A stretch of DNA of 64,000 bases. Source: Gonium pectorale. Taxonomy: Eukaryota; Chlorophyta; Chlorophyceae; Chlamydomonadales; Volvocaceae. The position numbers and the translations under genes were made by a program. This document shows, one piece after another, positions 1 through 13,100 of the stretch (position 1 is its first letter; each line of letters starts with the position of its first letter). Location of the stretch: assembly GCA_001584585.1 (NCBI GenBank), contig LSYV01000075.1, positions 131,352 to 195,351 of the forward strand. Direction: 5' to 3'. The notes below the pieces were generated by a model. The model was not told the origin of the DNA and did no database searches. It saw only the letters and a program-made list of their open reading frames with translations.

Positions 1-3000
1 AGATCGGAAGGTGGCGGTCGGACGCGGTATTAGGTTACATTAGCCGGGCGGAGTCAGTACAGCTCCGGGTAACACAGCGCATGTGAGCATGGGCAAGGCG
101 ACTGGGTGTGGGGGGTGTTGTACTGCGGGAGGCGCCCGCTGAGGCGGGGCCGCGCAGTTTGTCGGCGGTTGGCCCTCATCGACCAGAGGGCAAGACGGTT
201 GCATAGCCGGTCGAGGGGGGAGCTGCCAAGCCCCATACTCTAGTTACATCCCTCGCATGGTGCGCTGTAAATGGTCGCACCATAGCGTCTCACTGTGAGC
301 ACGTAGCGGTTCAACTCAAATCCCCGGGTCACGAAATTTCGGCGGACAGTCGCCAGAACGGCACGTACAGTGCTCCTCAGGCCTTCCCCCGAGGAGAAAC
401 ACGCTTAGGTATATGTACTGCCACATGAAAGCTAGATAGCTAGCTCATCGCCTCAATGATGGCCCTGGGGGTCGCCCCCGCACATCGGCGGTCGCTCGGC
501 GATTTCGGACACTTTGCGGTACGGCCAGCAGGCCCTGTAGCACCGCCAGGGCCGTGCACTGACCCCCCGCCATAGTGACACTGGTTTCCTTAGGAGCCCA
601 GCTGATTCCGATGCGCTTGGCTACCTGGCGATGCGCGGGAATTGGCACCCCCCGCCGGCGCCATCGCCTGCGAAGTGGCCGAATCCGGGTGGACCTGTGG
701 TGACCGTTCCCGAGCCCCGATGGCTCCCCAGTAACCAGCAGCCAGCGTCTGCCACCAAAAATTCCCACAACCGATGTATCGGTAACCGAAACCGTATCTG
801 TAACCGCATGACCGCAACCACCATGATATCCACCGCTTCAAAGGGAATAGCACCTCTAACGTTCAACTACCTTGTCACATAAGATGGCGGCTCTGTTAGC
901 GCCACCATTGTGTCCCGCAGAGGGGAGCGGGAGGGACGTCCCTTCACCTGCCTTGCTGCCTAAAATTGAAGAAACCTGCACAGAAGGAGGGAAAAGAAAC
1001 AGAAAGCAAGGCCATACCATAGGGAAAGGCTTTGTTTTGCCTTGCTTCGAAGGGCGCCCCAAGCATAATGCCAGCAGCAGAAACATGACTGCCATCGCGT
1101 GAGACTTGCAATGTAATTTGCCACTGTGTACTGTATCTCGGTAACACACAGCTGTCAATGTACTGCTTATGGGCCATGAGCTCGGGGTTATGGTTCCCAA
1201 ACTCGTAGGTAGGCGCAACAAGTAGGGAAAAGCAGCTTGGAAAAGGGCGGAGCCCCGTGAGACCGTACCCGGGATTTTGGTCATGAAGGGTGGAGCGTGT
1301 ATGTGTACCGTAGCGGATGCATGGGCAGGGGCAACCGGTTTGACATGACCCGCACCCGCACGCACCCGCCGTACGGGGTAGGGGAGCGAGAAAAAGAGGT
1401 ACAATCGTGTCAACCCGTCGTGAACCCCTTTTGAAGACGTCATATCTTCGTGTGTGTTCATATGTATGGTTGTACAGGCGGGCTCTCTTTCTTTGCAGCT
1501 CTTTAATTTACGGTGCCGTGGCAATTTTGCGGATGTAGGGTGCTCAAGTCACGCCTGAAACCACGTCAGCCATGCGCTATCACATGACGAATCCTGGCGT
1601 TTTGTGAGCTGGGGAGGTTGCCGCGACCATCATGAAGGTGGCTGCCTGTCGTGCTGCTGCAGGTTTGTCCGATAGGGACGCCCAAAACACTCCTGGCTGC
1701 CATCGAATAACGTCCTTGCGTCCAGAGCTGCAAGTTTACAGATAGCTGCCATATGACACGAGCAGGCTCCAACGGAGGGTATCATGGTGCCGTGCAGGTA
1801 AGGGCAGCCGTAGGCTGCTCATTCGTCTGAGGTTGGCCCAAGGCTGCCGCAGCTTGCCGCTGGCGCAGGTGGCGCTGCTCCTCGCGAGCTCCTCCACGTG
1901 CCGCTGGTTGACCTGTACCCTTTCAATCAGCGCCTGCTGGTGAGCTGGCGTGACAACCACATGCAACCACATGCAAGGCCCACAAGGTCCGGTAGGGCGC
2001 TTACGAAAGGCTATAACAAACCCTCCTTCTCTTCTTGTGTGCGCCGCGAGATACCAACTCGGCGTGTCACGAGCTTTCTGGGGGAGATATCCTGGCTTCA
2101 GCTTGCAGCGATTCTGGCTTCCGCCACGCCGGAGCGGCAGGTGGTCCTGTGGGGCGGAATCCTGGGTGGGAGCAGTCAGCATCCAGACTGCCTCCGGGCG
2201 GAGTCCTGGGCGCGGCCAGCCAGGTGGGGCCCAGGCTCCGTTCAGGCTGGATCCCAGTTCGGCAGGGCGGACTCCGAGTGCGGCTGGGCGGGATCCAGAC
2301 TCCGGCCGGTCGGAATCCAGGGTCCCACCAGTCAGAGTCCCCCCCCCCTACGGCCGGGAACCAGGAACCGACTACAGCACAACCGGATACCGAGCCCCAC
2401 GTTATTCTCAAGCAGGACTCCCGCGACACCGGCCAGCTGGGTGTTCTCAGCTCATGTCATCCCTCCTAGTGGGTCACGGTGGGTTGTCAATCAGGTTGGA
2501 GAGTAAGACGGGAAGGATGGGTTGGGCCGCTGGTGTGGCCTGAACGGTTGGCTTTTCAGGATGTCGTATTGTAATAAGGCGGCTGATCCGGCAACATGCT
2601 GGAGGGCAACATAAGACCCAGCCAGGGATACGACTGCGAGAAAGCATTGCGACGCGTTTAAACGCATGTATAGGCATGTCAGATGTACGTATATTGGAGA
2701 ATAAATGTACGTTTATACCGTATTATAAATATACGGGACCTAAAAATCGGTGTCTTCCTCAGGAAAAGTCGGTTTCATGCCGGAAAAAACCTGCAGCACC
2801 ATACTTCTACATGTTCAGGCCAGTTGGACTTCGTTGACATAGGTAGCTGTTGTGTGGAAGTTTGTCAGTTTGTACGGCGATGTTAACACGTGTATAAAAC
2901 CCTTTTCCTGGTCACAGGTATCCGGCCAACTGTGCTTGACAATAGCCATATGCCTGTACAACCGTTTGGTAACCCCTGCCAGTCAATCAAAGAAACGTGC

Positions 3001-6000
3001 GCAACAGGGGAGAACGCTGTGTGGCCCATGATGGCCACCGACCCATGGGTCAAGCACACTGCGCCTGTTGCCCGGCATGGATACTCAACTAAATCATAGC
3101 TTATCATAGGAAGCGACAAGAACATGGAAACGTGCTTGATGAACAGCTCCGCTTGCGCCGGTTTTGGCCATGATGGACGCCGCGCCCGCTGCTCCTGTCC
3201 ATGCCGGGTGACAATAGTACCGGTAGTAGCAGACGACGGGGCAGGGTTGTGGCGGGTATGGAGACCACCGGGTCCGCGCACCACACGCACTACCGTATCG
3301 CTAGGTTAGTGGTCCCACTTCAGACGGGAGATGTTTTACGACTGAATAGTGGAGTCATAAGGTGTGTTTGAGAAGGAGCGACGCGGTAGAGACCTGGAGT
3401 GGCGCGTTTCTGATGGTTTCGGGGCATGCCACGCCCGAAACCAGCGTACATTTGTACGTTACGGTGTACGCAGGCGCCTCAAATTTTTGTACGTATTACA
3501 TGCACAATTGTATGCGTACAAGCGTATGCATGGGAACTTACACGGCATGCCTACGCATGTAAACCTCTTATGTCTTATCAACTCGGGCTACGTGTTGCAA
3601 AGCTGATGGTTAAGGTCCGGTAATCCAGGGCGGCCACGGCCATAGGTACACTGATGACAAGCAGTTGGCTGCAAGATGCTCAGAGCGACCAGTGATAGGG
3701 ACCAGAGAACGACCAGCTGTAATCCAGGGCGAGGTGCCGCTGCAACCGGATGAAGCTCACGACGATGGCTGGCAGCTACCGGAGGCTCCGATGCCTGCCA
3801 CGGCTGCGCTGGAACTCGTACAGCCTACCGGGTAATGATCAGTACGGTACATTAATACTTGAGCAGCTAGCAGTTTCAGCAGCGTCCGGACCTGCGGCAC
3901 CTCGCAGGCCCGCGGCCTAACACACGGCCTAGCACCAAGCAAGCACAAGGCGCCAAGCACAAGGCCCTCGCACCACCGCGGATACCATGATCAAAGCTCG
4001 CAGCCCGCTGGCTACCGTAGCTGGATACACGGCATCATTTTACGTCATACGCGACTCAGACACACACGTCAGCGTGTGCGTCGCTCCATTTCAACACACG
4101 TTAGCAACATAAGCAGGTATGACACATGACAACTGCCAAACCCAGGGCAATGCCAATGCCAGCAGTAAAGGAACCCACAGACCGCACAACCAGCACATTA
4201 CGGAACCTAATACCGGTACCTCCTGAAGAGGATTGTCATATGGCTTGGCTTTAGGTGATTGGATGTACGGGTTGGATGGCCTTACTGGCCTGAAAGCGAT
4301 GTACGAATGTGACGTGACTGACTCCCAGGAAATTATGTTTAAGAGTTGGAGCCGAAGAACATGTTCGTCATGTTCAGGGTGTCCGCTAGCCCATCTTGCC
4401 AGCTAATCGCGTTTGTCCATGTTGTTGACGGTGGCAGTTGTTGGGGCGGTTCATGTGTTCAGGGAACCGAAGGGAACAAGGGATGCAGCAAGAATGGAAA
4501 TGAAAGTGGTGGTAAGACTTATAGCTGTGAGGATGGAGTACGTAAACATGGGGGTTGGTCGGAAATTGGCTGTCCAACGGGTCCAGGGAGCGTGTCACGC
4601 CGTGTCACGCACGACACCCAGATGCACCCAGATTTGCACGCACTCCATATCCCGCTGTGCATTAGCGCCAGGTAAGGCCAGAAGAGTGCCAGGGGGGCGT
4701 GCGCTGTTCCGTCTCAACGCCGTGTCCACATCCCCTGTGCTCAGCGAAATGCACACCGCGGGCGCATGCGCCCAATGCCGACAGACACCGCAAAGCAAAG
4801 GGAGGCAGCAGGCGGATCGCTTTGCCCCCAGAGACCACAAACTAAGCAGTACCTATACGCTTCTACGCGACTACCAACATATTCCGGCTCAGCGGCTACG
4901 CGCAGCCGTGACGGCCCAGCGTCATGTCAAATACCGGTAGCGCCGTTCGCGGATCCAAGCAGCTGTTCGGCTACTCCGGACGCCAACAGCCCCTCAGCAG
5001 CCCTGATCACGAGGTGCACTAGGACTGCTGGGATATCTCCGACGCAGCAGTACCCCCATACATGCGGTCGATGCGGCCATCCTGCAAGGGCACTACACCT
5101 TTTGCACGTGAGCCCCAACACTTGAAGATGCACAGTACAAAGCCAAGATATGTAAGTGTCCAGGAAACGGCCAGTGTTATGATTTCCTTGACCTGAGCAA
5201 ATTGAAAAGGCAGATGACCCTAAGAGGCCCATTCGTCAGCGCCCCTAAAGAGCGGAGCAATGGTCAAAAAGGCCATCATGTTCCGCACGGCAGGTACCTC
5301 CTTTCCAAACGGGCATGCAAGGACAGAGCGTGGTCCGAAATGAAGGCTTCCTAACCCACGGGACCTACATGAGGACCGGCGAGCGCACACCCACCAAACG
5401 AAGAGATGAAACGTAAAAATGGAAGAATGCCATGGGCACCAAGGGTCCCAAAGTAAGGAGCATCAGCATGGCTGCCACGGCGTAAAACCTGTGGCTGGAT
5501 TCAAACCCCGCACCGGCAAATAAGCCCGATGCTGCCCATGCCTGCCGTATGTCCGTTGCATCCTCTGAACCGACATCCGGACCGTCCGCAGGCTTATGAT
5601 CCCACCGATCCGAAGGCGGGACAGAAAAACTTAAGCCACTGATGAGCTCTGCTGCGCCGCATCAACGCGCAACGCACCACACGCAAGTCCGCCGTCACGT
5701 GCCATCCGAGCGCTTCCCCTACCGTAAGGGCCCAACGGCGCGGCGGGTGGTGCACTTGCGTGCTCAGCGCGGCGAGCCCGCCTTCGCCCGACGAGCCACA
5801 TGTGCCGCACCACCGCCACGAAGGCGCATGGCAGCCTTCCATACTGAACGCTCCCGTAATCAACGCCTTTCCCGTACAGCCTAACCACAGCCACGGGAAT
5901 TCCAAACTGGAGGACTGTCCCCGCCCAATGCACCCACGTATGGTTCAAATGGAGTCCCCTGGGTAGCGTGCAACCACGAGCGCAACACGCAGCAAGAATG

Positions 6001-7103
6001 CCGGGTTAGCCCTAAGCCATGCCTCGGGGCGTAAGTCGGCGCGGAAGAGCGCGTTGGAATGCATATGAATGCATGCATGTGACGTGCTCAAGACGGACGG
6101 CTATCAACCAAGCAGCAGTCAAGGAGCCAGCCTTGTGTGTTGGTGCGCTGGGCGGACATTCTGTCATGCGAAGACCGGAAGGGTAGATAAATCCCATCAA
6201 TGGTGCCAGGCGCGCAAGTAAGCCTTGGAGTAGGGGACCGTGAGAGCTCAGCGCCGCTGCAGCTTCTTTGGGCGCCCGAAATCTCTCCGCTCTCTGTCAC
6301 ACAAACCCAGTGAAACATAACTAACGATGGCTGTCTGGATGGCCGGCATGGTACACCACTTATGGCTGCCGCATTGGGCTGCCGCAATGTGGGACCCGCC
6401 TCTGCTCAAACCCCAACCCAAGTACACACAACGCTGTGCCCGTATTGCCACACGGATGCCGCTGTGCGATGCGTCCCGGCTGCCCCGGCTCAGACGCTTA
6501 TCAGAGCCGACTCATATCCACACAAAAATGCCAGTGACGCCGTCCGCAAACGCTGCGCTGGCCTGGCTCCCCCTCGGCGTGCGGGCTGTGGGCGTGGCGG
6601 AGGATTCCACGGACATACCACATGAGCGGGCTAGATCCTGCGGTGGGGAGCGACAGGGCAGGGCGGTGCGCTTTTGCAGGGGTCACAACACATATGGCGA
6701 AGCAGGCACGCACGTGATGCGGAGCAACCAACACTTGAGCCAGGTACAGTCTTGCTCGGCCGGAGGCGCACACGCGCGTCGCGTTACTCCGTGCTGTGCC
6801 TTCCACTACGTGCCGTGCCCCTTGCAAGGCGTGGATGGATGGGCAAAGCAGTCAGGGGACCGCCCCACGTGACCAACCCGCCGCTGAAGCCCACGAACCT
6901 CTGACGCGCTGGCTTGCGCCGTTCGTACAGCCCAGCCTAGTGTCCTCCCTAACACTGTGCCCAAGTGAAGCCCGCGCCGCGTCAAGACGCATGTCTGGGT
7001 ATCAGGACTCGAGGGGCGGGCGATGCAGCAACATCACCACGCAACAAGCATAAGGCCAGAATCCATGGTCCAGCGGGCCTCTGGTACTCCTGCTGCTTGC
7101 CCC
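1..7103. other. Gene-poor stretch, no supported gene
   Basis: No open frame here combines GC-ending codon preference, credible splice borders and a recognisable domain. The longest frames (minus 856-1524, plus 4413-4940) look random. Two things stand out: a short coding-like fragment at 1790-1935 (listed separately) and a degenerate repeat of GGGCGGA-type motifs at about 2140-2370. Base composition drops locally around 2640-2900 and 3440-3560, where GTAC and TACG words cluster. The promoter-distal side of the neighbouring kinase gene (its 3' end) faces this stretch, so some of the right edge is probably its 3' UTR. Confidence 0.5.
1790..1935 (-). pseudogene. Orphan coding-like fragment, possibly an exon remnant
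   Basis: The minus-strand frame reads a helical, charged segment containing QQALIERVQVNQRHVEELA with mostly G/C-ending codons, like the real exons elsewhere in the window. A possible acceptor (CACCAG) precedes it on the minus strand. I found no partner exon on either side and do not recognise the family, so it could be a remnant of a duplicated gene, an exon of a gene beyond the window, or chance. Confidence 0.2.
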
Positions 7104-10100
7104 CTAGGCCCATGTGGGCTTGTCACTAACCTCCTGCACCAGTGCCAGCGTCTTGACCACCTCTGCCGCCGCGGGCCGCCTGCTGGGGTCCTGCTCCCAG
7201 CACGCCGTCAGCAGCGCCCGCAGCTTGGCAGGGCAGCGCTCCGGCGGCAGCGACTCGAGCGGCAGCCGCGCGCCCCGGATGCTGATGGCGCACGCGATCT
7301 GGGGGGGGGGGGGCGGGGCCAGGGGCAGCTGGCGAGTCGGGTGCGGACACGGTGCGAGGAGCGGCATGCGAGGAATCGCTCCTGCCCCTTTGCGCCAAAG
7401 CAACGTGCGTTAGAGGTGCGATGAGAAGTGCGCTCTAGCACCCCCACAGCCGAGCACCCCCACAGCTCCCGTCGGCGCAGTGGATCACGAGAGCTGGAGG
7501 GAGACACACCGCACCTGGCGGGCTGCAATGGGGCCATAATACGTACGCACCCAACGGGGCCCCCGCCAAAACCCGCAAGGACGACTCCCACCCTGTACCG
7601 GCTCCCACACTGCAGCAGCTCACCTAAGAACCCGGCAGGCCAAAGGAGAAGGGCAAGGGGGGCGAGCCAGCGGGCCACAGCTGGCGCCCAGCCGGAATCT
7701 GCCCACACATTATGGCCCCCTGGAAAGGTAACAACCTTGGCCAGCTTCGGCTCAGAGACGCGAACGCCCAAATAAGGCACACACACTCTGTCACGCACGT
7801 AGAATACGCTCGCTAACGTGCACACGTCCATATACCCTTTCACATGCAACCCCCACACACACATGCATAGATCTTGTAGATCATATAGAACACACACACA
7901 CACCTGTACGGGGTCCAGGCCAGGCCAGGGCCGCTGCCCGGTGAGCATCTCCCACAGAATGACGCCAAACGCCCAAATGTCCTGCGGTGGCCAAGGTGAG
8001 GCGAGAGGTCACGGGGTCAGGAGGGGAGATTCCTTCTGTGTCGCAACCAACTGTTTGCAGGGCTTGCAGGGATGCATGCGAAGTAGGTCACGGGTGATGG
8101 CGCCGAGGGGCCGGGGCCCCGCGTGTGTGTGGAGATGCACGCCGCAGCCCGTATGCTGGTGGTCTAGTCCCGTCCACTGGCGGCTGACTGACAACGACGA
8201 CCTCAGCAGCACCCCGTGGGACGTGGGATGGAAAGCTACCGTACGTCAGATCCCGGCCCCCGCACTGCCCTGGGCACCGGTGGTAAACCACGTATGACAT
8301 ATCCGATCCCGTCACACACCGACGCGCCCCACACACGGCTTTGACGCGCCAGCTGTGCGCCACTTCGTGTGGTCGTCCCGCGGAGCACCCGCCATGCCGC
8401 AAAGCGGATTGCAGGCCGCCGCTCGCCTGACGCCTGACGCCGGCGGCCACGTGCGTCACGCGGCCCGACGCTCACCCCCACCTCCCAGTCCCCCCGTCCC
8501 CAGCGGTTTCGGTCTCCGTGCGTCACGCGGCAAGACGTTTGTTGCCTTCACCTCCCAGTCCCCCCGTCCCCGGTGGTTCCAGGCCAAGAACTCACCACTT
8601 TGTCGGTGACTCTCTGATTTAGGACATCAAACACCTCGGGCGCCATGTAGGGGGCCTGTGTGAGCGAGCGCGGGGACCATGGGGCGGGGTGGGGCGCGTT
8701 GAAGCGCGTTGGTCTTTGGTCCGTACCACAGTGAGTGTCCAGTTACCACTGCCATGTCAAACCATTGACACTGGGACGCCTCTCCACGCGCTCCGGTCCG
8801 AGCCCTCACCGTCCCGACCGCCGGGTTGCGGGTGATCACGACTGTGTTGTGCAGCCGCGACAGACCAAAGTCCTGTCCAGGCGGGCAGCAGGGCCGTAGG
8901 AGGGGGGAGTGGGAGAGAGGGTGTCGGCAACGGTGTATCTGTGCTTTGTCGGTGACTGCATCTGGGAGCTTTGTAGAGCGGGGTAGCCCCGTCCGGTACG
9001 CTTTGATGGCGATGAGTCAAAGCCAGTCAAGCACTGTTAAGCCGCCCCACACGCTGTCCCGGCCCCCTCCCGCACTCTCCCGCTTCACCCCACCGCCAGC
9101 TTGACGACCGGTGTGGCGCTGTTGGGTTCAGAGACCAGCACATTGGCGGGCTTGAGGTCTGTCGGAAGGGCGGACGAAGGCAGCGCAGGCGGCAGCCAGT
9201 GACTGGCCGTGAGGGGCGTGCAGGTCGGACCAGGGGCGAGGCTGGGAGGGCTCTACCGGTAGCAGAGTGGCCGCGTCAAGGCGGGCGGCCTGGCCGCCTC
9301 CTCACCTCTGTGCAGGATGGTGGGGTGCAGGTAGGCCAGCGCCCTCGCCACCTGCAGCGCGATGTGCAGCACCTGGGTGGGGGGAGGGGAGGGGGGGCAG
9401 CGCGACGTCTGGGGACCGGTGTCAGGGGACCGGTGTCAGGGGACCGGTGTCTGGGGACCGGTGTCAGGGGACCGGTGTCAGGGGACCGGTATCTGGGGAC
9501 CGGTGTCTGGGGACCGGTGTCAAGGGACCGGTGTCAAGGGACCGGTGTCAGGCAACCGGTGTCTGGGGACCGGTGTCTGGGGACTGGTGTCCGGGGACTG
9601 GTGTCCGGGGACCGGTGTCCGGGGACCGGTGTCCGGGGACCGGTGTCCGGGGACCGGTGTCAGGCGACCGGTGTCCGGGGACCGGTGTCCGAGGACCGGT
9701 GTCAGGGGACCGGTGTCAGGGGAGCAACCTCAGGTCAAGCTCAGAAGTAGGCGACGGGCAGCGCACGGTGTCCTCCTCCTTGCACGGCGATCGACATGGA
9801 GACTGGCACGGGAGTCTGCTAAGCCTCTCTTCCGCTCATCCAACGGCAAATGGCGGTAATGTTCACAGCCACGAGGCCCAGCCCCAAGGTTTGAGGAACC
9901 CCGGAGCTGGCCTGTTCCTCCCAAGGCCCCAACCAGCATGCATGCTCCAGGCTCCTTCGGAAAGGTAACCGAAGTACCCCAACTAGGTGGGGTCGCCCCG
10001 AACTGCCCCAGCCTGCCCTCCCCATCGACGGTCCCCCGCCTCCTGCCCCATGCCTCAGGTGCACCTGGTGCAGGGCCATCCGCCCAGGGAGCGCCCCGCT

Positions 10101-13100
10101 CTGCGCCCCTCCCCCGTGCAGCAGCCGGTCCAGCGAGGTGTCCATGAGCTCCATCACCAGGCACACGCGGGGCGGGCTGCAGCGGGGCAGGTGGGCACCG
10201 CGGCATGTGGGAGGAGCGCACCGGTCCGCTTGCTAGTGTGGCGGGCAATCAAGCCTCGCAGAGCACGAGAGGAGCGCCGGGAGAGTGGGCCTGCCGGTGG
10301 TGGTGGGCGTGGCGACGCGGCACCCAAAGGCAAGGCGATGTCCTCTGGAGGCCGCGCGCAGGACGCTGGTCGGCGTGCAACTCACGTGAGGTTTGCCGCC
10401 AGCAGGCGCACCACATTGGGGTGGCGGCATCGCGCCAGGACCTCCACCTCCTGGGCCAGCGTCCCCATGAATAATGCCGCATGGCTCCCGACCCCATTGG
10501 GCCGCTTGCCGCCGCGGCGTGTTGCCTCCGCCTGCGACTCCCCGATCGCTGCATCAGGCCCCGCCATCGGGTCCTGCGACTCCCCGATCGCTGCATCAGG
10601 CCCCGCCATCGGGTCCTGCGACTCCCCGATCGCTGCATCAGGCCCCGCCATCGGGTCCTGCGACTCCCCGATCGCTGCATCAGGCCCCGCCATCGGGTCC
10701 TGCGACTCCCCGATCGCTGCATCAGGCCCCGCCATCGGGTCCTGCGACTCCCCGATCGCTGCATCAGGCCCCGCCATCGGGTCCTGCGACTCCCCGATCG
10801 CTGCATCAGGCCCCGTCATCGGGTCCTGCGCCGCTGGNNNNNNNNNNNNNNNNNNNNNNNNNNNNNNNNNNNNNNNNNNNNNNNNNNNNNNNNNNNNNNN
10901 NNNNNNNNNNNNNNNNNNNNNNNNNNNNNNNNNNNNNNNNNNNNNNNNNNNNNNNNNNNNNNNNNNNNNNNNNNNNNNNNNNNNNNNNNNNNNNNNNNNN
11001 NNNNNNNNNNNNNNNNNNNNNNNNNNNNNNNNNNNNNNNNNNNNNNNNNNNNNNNNNNNNNNNNNNNNNNNNNNNNNNNNNNNNNNNNNNNNNNNNNNNN
11101 NNNNNNNNNNNNNNNNNNNNNNNNNNNNNNNNNNNNNNNNNNNNNNNNNNNNNGCTCTGCGGCTCACCCGTCAGGAGCAGCATCACTCGCCCTCCCTCAG
11201 ACGGAGCCGGCATGGGCGTTACGCCGTCGTTCGGATGTGGCATTGCCCTCGGCGGCTGGGAAGAAGACGGTGGCGGCATCCGCGTGGGCTGCGATATGCC
11301 GCTTCCATCCTTACCGGGTGAGATGTGTCTGTGCCACAGCATCCGGGGGTGGGTCGTCCCACTGCCGTCGCTTGCGTACTGAGCGGCCGCCAGGGCCTCG
11401 TCTGCGGCCGCGCCAGACGCGGCAAACGCGGCGCCGGAGGCCCCAGCTCCGCCGCCGGGCGCCGCCAACAGCCCAGTGTTGATCAGCTTGACGGCCACCC
11501 GCACGCCCTTGTACGTCCCCACCACAACCCGCCCGAAGGCGCCCTTGCCCAGAACCGTCGGACTCAGCTCCACAGTCGCGGCACTACTGCTGTTGCCTGG
11601 GTCAAGGCGCCCAAAGCTATCGTGGCTGCCGGCGGCTCCGATGGCGCTTCCGGCAAACTCACAATTTGCACCGGAGGCGCGGCCGTCGCTGCTAACGGCG
11701 CGGCCGCCGCCGGCCGCTCCCTCGTGCACAAGTCCGACGTCCAGCATGATACCGGGCGTGAAGGGCGTCAGGGGAGTCACGGGCATGGACGCAAGTTCGT
11801 CGCGTGTGAGGCGAAGGGGCGCTGTCGAGGCGGTGGTGGAGGTGGCGAGGCTGCCTGCGGGACGCGGGACGGGAGAGGGTTGACAAGACTTCGGAGGAGG
11901 TATAGGTGCGGAGGCGCTCACAACAGGGGAGTCTGCAAGCTATAGTGGTTACGGTGGGGCGCGAGCCAGGCCCGGGTGGGCTTCATGCCATGTGCGGGAT
12001 ATTAAGGGGTAGCGCATGCTACGAGGCGGCCAGCAGCACTGCCCCTCCATTGAAGGCCGAGCGAGGCCATCGACTCAACACGCGGGGTCGGCCCTCCTGC
12101 CATCCCCGCAATAAGCCTACAGGGGGGCCTACGGCGCGACACCAGAAATGTACCTTCAGATCGACCATGCTCGTGGCTGTCACCCTTCGACCACTTGGCT
12201 ACGTATGGGGTGCCACCCAGTGGCGTTCCGGGGCCGGCGGCAGCAGAGGGCGGGCGGCCGTGAGCTGGGGGAGCCTGCTCGGCGCCGCCGCTGCTCTTTC
12301 CAATGCTTCTGGCTTCCCTATACACGGGTGAGGAGGAGTGGGGGCGCGCCCTCGGCTCTGCGGTCCCGCCCGGTGTGCAAGGCATTGAAAGAGAGCGAGA
12401 TGCGGGTGGAGGTTCAGCTCGCGTCGCCATTTGTAGCGTGCTCTGCAGTCGGTGCAGTTTGAGCTTGAAACTATCAAGCTGGCTATGGCACGCTACGTCA
12501 CGCGGTGCCAACACCGGGGCATTCCCCGCTGACCGCGCCGACGGCCTACCCTTTCTCGGCGATGCCTGCGGGCTCCTCCCCGCTTGCGCCCCGCCGCCGT
12601 ATCCACCACCAGGCGGCTGCTGCACCTAACACACCCGCGACAGCCGCGCACGCTCCTGCAGCCGCCGGGGCGAGGGGTGACGGGGCGGATCCGGGAACTG
12701 TCAAGGAGGGCTTGTCCTGCCGATTTCTGCCACGGACAATGCATACATAGGGACAGCAGCATGCGGCATGGCGGGTTTGGCAACACAAGAAGGGCTCATT
12801 GGGGTGCGAAGGTGGGCGCATGCGAACGCATCTACAGGCGTTGCCGACTGAACGGTGGCTGCCTGCGGCCGCGTTCCCGGCATCCGTCCGAGCGTGTGGC
12901 ACAACAGAACAGAGTGACATCGCTGACGCTCCTAGAAATGCTATGTATCGGAGCGCGTAGGCCGCGCCGCCCCTGAGGCGCCAGTGTCCCGATGATCATG
13001 CAAGGAGCTTCCGGCCTTGCGGCAGCGTGCCCAGCCCCACCTACCGCCCACAGCGCCGGCAATCAAGGTGGTCATTGGGGCTCCCGCCCTGCCGCCGTCG

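Noticed and set aside
1..10. The window begins with agatcggaag, identical to the first ten bases of a common sequencing adapter
   Set aside because: Only ten bases match and the next bases diverge; chance or a trimmed contig end cannot be told apart, so it is not reported as contamination.
856..1524. 222-residue open frame on the minus strand
   Set aside because: Codon choice is not biased to G/C-ending codons as in the real exons, no motif is recognisable, and such frames are common by chance in GC-rich DNA.
5490..5525. Sequence resembling a tRNA T-loop (ttcaaac)
   Set aside because: The flanking bases do not form a five-pair stem and no acceptor or anticodon arm can be folded around it; no tRNA is called in the window.
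9199..9968. Long overlapping plus-strand frames rich in GPVSGDRC repeats
   Set aside because: These are translations of the 14-bp minisatellite inside a kinase A intron; the array is open in several frames because it lacks stop codons.
10249..11382. Long frames encoding repeated SPIAASGPAIGSCD, HQAPPSGPATPRSL or RTRWRGLMQRSG peptides
   Set aside because: They are other-frame readings of the 42-bp coding array in kinase A; only the DPMAGPDAAIGESQ frame joins conserved kinase sequence.
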